From NCBI GenBank assembly GCA_028277195.1, contig JANQGS010000039.1, positions 1 to 7,493 of the forward strand: a DNA stretch of 7,493 nt, in the 5' to 3' direction. A model generated the notes under the pieces. It did not search any database and had not been told where the DNA came from. It was given only the letters and a program-made list of their open reading frames with translations. The stretch is from Candidatus Gastranaerophilales bacterium (GTDB lineage Bacteria > Cyanobacteriota > Vampirovibrionia > Gastranaerophilales > UBA9971). Position numbers and translations under genes: made by a program. This document shows positions 4,069 through 7,493 of the stretch, in pieces. Numbering within the stretch: position 1 is the stretch's first letter; every line of letters begins with the position of its first letter.

Positions 4069-5127
4069 ATGAATAATGATTGTAAAATAAAAGATAAAGT
4101 CTGTAATAACCAACGCCTAACAAGGGAAGACGGCATTGAACTGTATAAAAATTTTGACTTGCTTAATTTAGGCCGGCTTGCGGCTTGTAAAAACCATAGT
4201 AAATACGTCTATTGGATAAATAACCACCACTTTAACGTTACCAATATCTGTGAGGGAACGTGCAAATTTTGCGCCTACCGCAAGCATGAAGGGCAGGAAG
4301 GGGCATTTATTTATAGCATTGATAAAGCAAAAGAATATTTTGAAACAAAAATAAATAAAAACATCAGGGAAATACATATTGTTTCTGCTTTGAATCCCTC
4401 TTGTGGCCTGGAGTTTTACAGCGATTTACTGCAAATATGCTCTAAAATCCTGCCCAATGCCCACATACAAGCGCTTACAGCCGTAGAAATCGATTATATT
4501 TCCAGGCTTGAAAATAAAAGTATTGAGTTTGTACTGAAAAATCTTATGGAAAGCGGGTTAGGGTCGTTACCCGGCGGCGGTGCGGAAATTTTTGCGCCAA
4601 AAATACGGCAAAAATTATGTCCCGGGAAAATTTCAGGCCAAAAATGGCTTGAAGTAATGGAAATTGCTCATGGCCTCGGGTTAAAAAGCAATGTGACAAT
4701 GTTGACCGGAATAGGCGAAGCCCCTGGTGATAAAATTGACCATATGCTTGCTGTGAGGGAGTTACAGGATAAAACCGGCGGATTTATGTCTTTTATTCCG
4801 CTGTTTTGCCATTATGAAAATACTGAAATGCCTTATGAATACCCCTTAACAGGAGTAGAAATCCTTAAGGAATTTGCCGTAGCCAGGTTAATGCTGGACA
4901 ACATAGCTCATATCAAGGCTTTTCGAATACAGACAGGGGCAAAACTGGCACAGGTCAGCCTGGGGTTTGGTGTAGATGATTTAGACGGAACTGTAATGCG
5001 AGAAAAAATTACACGCTCGGCTGGCTCTAAAGACCCGGATGCCATGATGAAAGAGGAAATAGAGCACCTTATAAAACATGCGGGGAAAATTCCTGTTGAG
5101 CGCGATACTGTTTATAATATTGTATAA
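4069..5127 (+). CDS. mqnE: MqnE-like radical SAM enzyme (aminofutalosine synthase family)
   Basis: MqnE joins an adenosyl radical to a chorismate-derived enolpyruvyl benzoate to give aminofutalosine in the futalosine route to menaquinone. The 352-residue protein has the radical SAM cluster C61-x3-C65-x2-C68 within NVTNICEGTCKFCAY, SLPGGGAEIF at 166-175, ELQDKTGGF at 231-239, ARLMLDN at 272-278 and DDLDGTV at 303-309. It ends with PVERDTVYN at 342-350. DDLDGT and VERDT point to MqnE; MqnC usually has NDFGST. Some usual positions differ: the GG-HP motif reads SALNP (106-110) and the GH-ET motif reads TGIGEA (213-218). It could therefore be a divergent MqnE or a paralogue with another substrate. 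It is monocistronic here with no other mqn gene in view. The ATG has AAGGA 10 nt upstream. Confidence 0.82.
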   Translation: MNNDCKIKDKVCNNQRLTREDGIELYKNFDLLNLGRLAACKNHSKYVYWINNHHFNVTNICEGTCKFCAYRKHEGQEGAFIYSIDKAKEYFETKINKNIREIHIVSALNPSCGLEFYSDLLQICSKILPNAHIQALTAVEIDYISRLENKSIEFVLKNLMESGLGSLPGGGAEIFAPKIRQKLCPGKISGQKWLEVMEIAHGLGLKSNVTMLTGIGEAPGDKIDHMLAVRELQDKTGGFMSFIPLFCHYENTEMPYEYPLTGVEILKEFAVARLMLDNIAHIKAFRIQTGAKLAQVSLGFGVDDLDGTVMREKITRSAGSKDPDAMMKEEIEHLIKHAGKIPVERDTVYNIV

Positions 5128-5158
5128 GGAGGGCAAATTTTTATCATTTCTTTCCTTA
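5125..5158. other. Convergent gene junction with AAGGAGGG and short inverted repeat
   Basis: The two convergent genes end 28 bp apart. TAAGGA (5125-5130) and TCCTTA (5153-5158) are exact inverted copies that include both stop codons and could form a weak 6-bp stem around a 22-nt loop, too weak for a confident terminator. AAGGAGGG at 5126-5133 is a perfect plus-strand Shine-Dalgarno sequence, yet no ATG, GTG or TTG follows at a usable distance. Confidence 0.4.
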
Positions 5159-6139
5159 GCTCTCCCTCAGGCTCAGGGGGTTTGAAAAAATCCAGGGCTT
5201 GTTTCTGTAATACGCCTCAAACCTGTACTTTCCGGGCAATAAATTATCCAGCTCCAGGTTTTTTGCCTTTTTTTCAACTATCACCTCCCCGTTTCTTAGT
5301 ATTCTCAGTGCTGCCTTTTGCGGGAGATTAACCAGGAGTTTTTTGTTTTCCAGTCGAAAATCCGGGGCACTATCGCTATTTTTGCTCCAGGTTCTGTTGA
5401 CAATAATGTTATTTCCTGATTTTAGCGCGTTTAATATCTGTTTTTTTGCCTGGCTAAAGTCCGAGGAAAGTTGGCTGTCCAGGTATAGGTAGTTTGTTAT
5501 TGTCTTAAAAGAGTCAAGGTAGGGAAAAATCCTTAAAACCCCGAAACTAAAAGCATGAGTATCCAGCCCGCCTATAGCGGGAACTATTTTATCGGTTTCG
5601 TTATTTAAATCATCCCACCATTTAAGTGTATTCTTGGTAGGGCCTTTCAGTATGCTGTGCCTTGCGAGCGCGCAGTACAGGCCGAGGCGTTCATTATAAT
5701 TATCTGTCCAGTCAGACATGTAATTCCATATTTCAATACCGTCAAAACCCCTTATACTCCAGTCCGTCCACCTTAAGGCAGGAAATTTATTCCTGCGTGT
5801 TGTGCTCTCGTCAGGATGCGCCACAAATCCTATTCCGCCACCGGATTTGACGTTTTTAATAACATCCTCGGGGGCTGACTCGGGGGGGATTTCCTCGTTT
5901 ATTCCTACAGCCAGGTAGTGGTTGCAGGTATCAGGGCTTATTTCATTCCCGATTATAACAGCTAAACTGCCATACCAGCCTTCCTCCCCATTTTTTAACC
6001 CGGAAAGGCTATTATGGTCTGTTATCACTATCCAGTCAAGTCCGGCTTTTTTGGAGTCTCCTGCTATTTCTTTTATTGTCCCGGTGCCGTCAGAGTAGCT
6101 TGAGTGTAAGTGAAACGCGCCTTTTTTTAAGTATTTCAT
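5156..6139 (-). CDS. PHP-domain metal-dependent phosphoesterase/hydrolase
   Basis: This 327-residue protein belongs to the PHP superfamily, probably near the CehA/McbA-type hydrolases. The usual metal ligands are all visible: His10 and His12 in FHLHSSYSDG with Asp17, Asp42-His43 in VITDHNS, Glu67 in GNEIS, His75 in NHYLAVG, His109 in VAHPDE, and Asp194 with His196 in GGLDTH. So an active metallohydrolase is expected, on an unknown substrate. After the catalytic region (about 1-240) a C-terminal segment (about 260-322) looks like a beta-sandwich, with PGKYRFEAYYRNKPWIFSNP near the end, a pattern I associate with this subgroup. No signal peptide is seen. Its ATG overlaps the upstream XRE stop as ATGA, and no good independent Shine-Dalgarno is present, so translation is probably coupled to the regulator. 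It converges on the mqnE-like gene. Confidence 0.87.
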   Translation of the reverse strand: MKYLKKGAFHLHSSYSDGTGTIKEIAGDSKKAGLDWIVITDHNSLSGLKNGEEGWYGSLAVIIGNEISPDTCNHYLAVGINEEIPPESAPEDVIKNVKSGGGIGFVAHPDESTTRRNKFPALRWTDWSIRGFDGIEIWNYMSDWTDNYNERLGLYCALARHSILKGPTKNTLKWWDDLNNETDKIVPAIGGLDTHAFSFGVLRIFPYLDSFKTITNYLYLDSQLSSDFSQAKKQILNALKSGNNIIVNRTWSKNSDSAPDFRLENKKLLVNLPQKAALRILRNGEVIVEKKAKNLELDNLLPGKYRFEAYYRNKPWIFSNPLSLRES

Positions 6140-6705
6140 GCCCTGGTATATGTTTTAGCTCCTTCAAACATAGCATTAAGCAAACCTGCGTTTGATATTA
6201 TATCAAATCCGCCGGCAATAAGATACTGCTGGATCCTTGAGCGCCAGAAAGGATAAATTTCACTGCTCCCGACATTAAGAACCCCGGCAATATTAGAAAG
6301 GTGATTCCAGTCTAAGGGCAATGGCAGGGCTTCTCTCCATAGATCGACTATTTCACACCTTCTTTGCCTGGGGAATTTTTTTATAAACTCGAGGTTTGAC
6401 ATGCCGGCCTGCGCCTGTTTTTGTTTGAGGAACTCAATTCCCGGGTCAATAAGTTTCGGCTCGACAGCGACCTTGTACTCCGGGAAATCATAAGGGGAAA
6501 TACCCATAACCACGGCAATTCTCTCAATGGTTGCCGTCCTGGTGGAAAAAGCCACGTCTGTGTCTATAAGGCTGTATACATAGGATAAGGTTACTCCTAT
6601 CATTTCCGCAAAATCTTTTTTATGCAGGTTATTATCCTCGAGAAAGTCCACAAGTCTCTGGCTGCTGCTGACGGCCACCTGTGTTTCCTGTTCTTTTGCT
6701 GCCAC
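6136..6705 (-). CDS. XRE-family regulator with two HTH-like domains
   Basis: This 189-residue protein is a probable DNA-binding regulator. Residues 17-76 form a helix-turn-helix of the XRE/Cro type (RLVDFLEDNNLHKKDFAEMI, then GVTLSYVYSLI and IERIAVVMGISPYDFPEY). Residues 88-156 look like a second, degenerate copy with the same order of landmarks: IEFLKQKQ, then a turn, then LSNIAGVLNVGSSEIYPFW. One chain may therefore act like a dimer, or the second copy may serve as an oligomerisation domain. The start is GTG at 6705, chosen because a strong GGAGG (6718-6714) lies 8 nt upstream. The last bases overlap the PHP gene as ATGA, so the two form a translationally coupled pair. An inverted repeat around the start is a possible autoregulatory site. 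Ligand and targets are unknown. Confidence 0.82.
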   Translation of the reverse strand: MAAKEQETQVAVSSSQRLVDFLEDNNLHKKDFAEMIGVTLSYVYSLIDTDVAFSTRTATIERIAVVMGISPYDFPEYKVAVEPKLIDPGIEFLKQKQAQAGMSNLEFIKKFPRQRRCEIVDLWREALPLPLDWNHLSNIAGVLNVGSSEIYPFWRSRIQQYLIAGGFDIISNAGLLNAMFEGAKTYTRA

Positions 6706-6706
6706 T

Positions 6707-6740
6707 ATACTATCCTCCCGTTTATTGTATAAAATAGTAT
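6707..6740. repeat. Inverted repeat flanking the XRE ribosome site
   Basis: ATACTAT (6707-6713) and ATAGTAT (6734-6740) are perfect 7-bp inverted copies separated by 20 bp. They enclose the GGAGG ribosome site and -10-like sequences of the XRE gene. This could be an operator for the XRE protein or, in the mRNA, a hairpin holding the ribosome site in its loop. AT-rich DNA makes chance repeats of this size fairly common. Confidence 0.3.
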
Positions 6741-6757
6741 TACATTACTTTGTTCAA
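6728..6757 (-). promoter_or_regulatory. Candidate promoter of the XRE-PHP operon
   Basis: On the minus strand TTGAAC (6757-6752) and TTTATA (6733-6728) are separated by 18 bp. An alternative -10, TACAAT (6729-6724), has five consensus bases but a poor -35 partner. Either would start transcription around 6717-6721, giving a very short leader beginning near the GGGAGG ribosome site. Confidence 0.4.
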
Positions 6758-6759
6758 TG

Positions 6760-6788
6760 TTTAAATTAGATAGTTGAGTAAATAAAAT
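6760..6788 (+). promoter_or_regulatory. Candidate leaderless promoter of pth
   Basis: TTTAAA (6760-6765) is followed after 17 bp by TAAAAT (6783-6788, five of six consensus bases), and the pth ATG begins 7 nt later. There is no Shine-Dalgarno in the AT-only stretch before the ATG, so a leaderless transcript is the simplest reading. A perfect TATAAT at 6790-6795 directly abuts the ATG and would start transcription inside the gene, so it is less likely. Confidence 0.4.
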
Positions 6789-6795
6789 ATATAAT

Positions 6796-7404
6796 ATGAA
6801 TGATTTGTTATTAATTACAGGACTGGGCAACCCGGGGGAAAAATATAAAAACACCCGCCATAATACGGGATTTATGATAACAGGCGCATTGGCCGAAAAG
6901 TACGGCATAACCGGAAAATTTTCCTCAAAATTAAACGCGATTACAGGAAAAGGCAAAATAAAAAACACGGAAACTGTTATTGTGCAGCCCCAAACCTTTA
7001 TGAACCTCTCCGGCGAGGCTGTGGCAAGGGTTTTAAAATGGTACGGCATTGGAGTAGAGAACCTGTTTGTAATATTTGACGACATTAGCCTTGAGCTGGG
7101 CAAAATAAGGTTCAGGCCGTCCGGTTCAGCAGGCGGCCATAACGGCATTAAGTCAATAATTGCCGCCTGCGGCAGCGAAAATTTCCCCAGGCTAAAAGTG
7201 GGAATAGGCCCGGACCCGGGTGAGCAACTGTGGGCCGGTTATGTGTTGAAGCCGTTTTCCGAGGGGGAAAAAAAATACCTCCCTGAAATTACCGATGTGT
7301 GCATAGAAGCTGTGGAATACTACATAACAGAGGACATGGACGCTGCGAGAAACAGGTATAACGGGCTGGATATTCTTGAGGAAGTAAGACAACAGGATAA
7401 TTAG
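6796..7404 (+). CDS. pth: Peptidyl-tRNA hydrolase
   Basis: Pth frees tRNA from peptidyl-tRNAs that drop off the ribosome, by cleaving the ester bond; it is an essential cytoplasmic enzyme. The 202-residue protein has normal length and all the catalytic landmarks of the bacterial family. These are GLGNPGEKY at 9-17, RHNTGF at 21-26 with catalytic His22, QTFMNLSGE at 66-74 with Asn70, Asp95 in IFDDISLELGKIRFR, and GSAGGHNGIKSI at 110-121 with Asn116, followed by FPRLKVGIG. The usual His before the Asp pair is Phe94 here, a mild substitution. The ATG at 6796 starts the conserved N-terminus directly; there is no Shine-Dalgarno. The divergent XRE gene is 90 bp away. The frequent partner genes (rplY/ctc, ychF) are not seen in this window. 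Confidence 0.96.
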   Translation: MNDLLLITGLGNPGEKYKNTRHNTGFMITGALAEKYGITGKFSSKLNAITGKGKIKNTETVIVQPQTFMNLSGEAVARVLKWYGIGVENLFVIFDDISLELGKIRFRPSGSAGGHNGIKSIIAACGSENFPRLKVGIGPDPGEQLWAGYVLKPFSEGEKKYLPEITDVCIEAVEYYITEDMDAARNRYNGLDILEEVRQQDN

Positions 7405-7408
7405 AATA

Positions 7409-7429
7409 AATTATAAAAGCCTTATAATT
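7409..7429 (+). other. AT-only hairpin between pth and the next gene
   Basis: AATTATAA (7409-7416) and TTATAATT (7422-7429) form an 8-bp AT-only stem with a 5-nt loop AAGCC just after the pth stop. It lacks GC pairs and a T-tract, so it is a poor terminator. Its right arm includes a perfect TATAAT (7423-7428), which lies 7 nt before the next ATG and may instead be a -10 box for a leaderless mRNA; the -35 (TTAGAA, 7401-7406) is weak. Confidence 0.35.
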
Positions 7430-7435
7430 GCTTTC

Positions 7436-7493
7436 ATGTTACGCAGAGCAATTGAGTCTGACATAGAAAAAATTAAGCCTTATCTTGAGGAAT
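7436..7493 (+). CDS. Probable GNAT-family acetyltransferase, N-terminus only
   Basis: The last 58 bases encode MLRRAIESDIEKIKPYLEE and remain open at the window edge. The start pattern M-hydrophobic-R-R-A-x-x-x-D-I-x-x-I is typical of GNAT-fold N-acetyltransferases. Nothing more of the fold is visible, so the substrate cannot be guessed. It follows pth by 31 bp on the same strand. No Shine-Dalgarno precedes the ATG; TATAAT lies 7 nt upstream, so it may have its own leaderless transcript. Confidence 0.55.
   Translation, partial: MLRRAIESDIEKIKPYLEE

Noticed and set aside
6705..7148. 147-codon minus-strand frame opposite pth
   Set aside because: It is a shadow of pth, whose catalytic motifs are complete; its translation has no recognisable domain.
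1..7493. CRISPR array, tRNA, rRNA, phage or plasmid module
   Set aside because: No spaced direct repeats, tRNA cloverleaf, rRNA-like block, integrase or replication gene was found; all large frames are cellular genes.

Overview
The window is an ordinary chromosomal stretch, moderately AT-rich, from a motile and probably anaerobic or microaerophilic bacterium. Motility is read from flagellar type III export genes. Menaquinone synthesis by the futalosine route is suggested by an MqnE-like radical SAM enzyme. The lineage cannot be fixed from sequence alone; divergent but complete-looking proteins suggest a poorly sampled phylum, which is inference. No mobile element, CRISPR array, tRNA or rRNA was seen.

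Layout. Positions 1-2538 (minus) hold a tight flagellar operon read fliN-like, fliO, fliP, fliQ, with fliQ running off the left edge. Its first gene is a SctQ-like protein with two SpoA domains and a very acidic tail. Positions 2539-2777 contain no large gene. They hold a candidate minus-strand promoter, phased A-tracts, a leader that can fold into a long hairpin and encodes a 21-residue peptide ending 2 nt before fliN, an intrinsic terminator, and a four-tract G-quadruplex motif. Positions 2778-3977 (minus) hold a two-gene operon: a receiver-LuxR response regulator followed by a strongly acidic pentapeptide-repeat protein. Positions 3978-4068 are a divergent promoter region with mirrored extended -10 boxes. 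Positions 4069-5127 (plus) encode the MqnE-like enzyme, convergent with a minus-strand pair at 5156-6705: a tandem-HTH XRE regulator translationally coupled (ATGA overlap) to a PHP-domain metallohydrolase. A 90-bp AT-rich divergent region follows, then pth (peptidyl-tRNA hydrolase) at 6796-7404 on plus and the first 19 codons of a probable GNAT acetyltransferase.

How the genes fit together. FliO, FliP and FliQ build the export gate, and the SpoA protein belongs to the switch/C-ring or sorting platform. The regulator-pentapeptide and XRE-PHP pairs look like self-contained two-gene units with unknown targets. Several promoter-proximal genes (response regulator, pth, GNAT) lack a Shine-Dalgarno sequence and have a -10-like box only 6-7 nt before ATG, which suggests leaderless mRNAs. 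Most genes inside operons have purine-rich ribosome sites.

The best candidates for something new are the fliN leader region, the regulator/acidic pentapeptide pair, and the XRE-PHP pair. No complete unknown multi-gene defence or biosynthetic system was recognised.
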